Assembly: GCA_002731735.1 (NCBI GenBank)
Contig: PCCM01000080.1
Location: forward strand, 3,791-10,346
Direction: 5' to 3'
DNA: 6,556 nucleotides
Origin: Gemmatimonadota bacterium
GTDB taxonomy: Bacteria > Gemmatimonadota > Gemmatimonadetes > Longimicrobiales > Gaopeijiaceae
This document shows positions 6,487 to 6,556 of the stretch, piece by piece. A program made the position numbers and the translations under genes. Under the pieces are notes generated by a model. The model worked only from the letters and a program-made list of their open reading frames with translations. It was not told the origin of the DNA and did not search any database. Within the stretch, counting starts at the first letter, position 1. Every line of letters begins with the position of its first letter.

Positions 6487-6556
6487 CTGATCTCCAGAAA
6501 CGGTGCCGTGCCACCACTTTCCATGGGGTTTCCGACTGCCTACCCCCCGTCATTGG

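Larger units (their letters stand above)
6337..6556. other. Non-coding 3' region with an AT-rich island
   Basis: No gene is supportable over these 220 bases. The first 60 remain GC-rich, with imperfect GC stems but no T-run, so there is no clear intrinsic terminator for the operon. From about 6405 the DNA turns AT-rich and holds the inverted and direct repeats listed separately, before GC content recovers near 6495. The region continues past the window edge. Confidence 0.6.

Noticed and set aside
6409..6549. Minus-strand open stretch of about 46 codons without ATG, considered as the tail of an integrase or other gene
   Set aside because: An in-frame TGA bounds it upstream, no family motif is visible, and it overlaps the AT-rich repeat cluster.

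Overview
This is a GC-rich (roughly 60% by eye) bacterial chromosomal window with tightly packed genes. The gene families and codon choice fit a free-living, aerobic, probably Gram-negative bacterium: periplasmic PQQ enzymes, c-type haem, an oxygen-dependent desaturase and an FMN oxidase. A Gemmatimonadota or Acidobacteriota lineage is my guess; nothing here fixes the phylum.

Layout. (1) Positions 1-1934, minus strand: an exported PQQ-dependent dehydrogenase (eight-bladed quinoprotein propeller). At its C-terminus it runs into a cytochrome c domain, which the window edge cuts just after the CxxCH haem motif. (2) Positions 1935-2087: a divergent intergenic region. (3) Positions 2088-2303, plus strand: a 71-residue unknown membrane protein. 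(4) Positions 2304-2482: a pyrimidine-rich gap. (5) Positions 2483-6336, plus strand: a compact four-gene run. It holds an exported PQQ-type soluble aldose sugar dehydrogenase, an LHPP-like HAD-IIA protein whose catalytic nucleophile Asp is replaced by Asn, a membrane fatty acid desaturase, and a pyridoxamine 5'-phosphate oxidase. Junctions are a 4-nt overlap, a 1-nt overlap and a 28-nt gap, so they look like one transcription unit. (6) Positions 6337-6556: non-coding DNA, with an AT-rich island holding an interrupted inverted repeat and several copies of a TTACSCAC-like motif. It may be a recombination or protein-binding site.

How the genes fit together. The two PQQ enzymes have unrelated propeller folds. 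Both would oxidise alcohols or sugars in the periplasm and feed electrons to the respiratory chain, the first through its own haem. No PQQ biosynthesis gene is in the window. The four-gene unit mixes periplasmic sugar oxidation, a possibly inactive phosphatase, lipid desaturation and vitamin B6 salvage. I know of no pathway joining these, so the link may be shared expression only. I did not find a clearly new system. The most notable points are the Asn-for-Asp change in the HAD protein, the 3' repeat cluster, and the extra Asp near the predicted catalytic Asp of the PQQ dehydrogenase.
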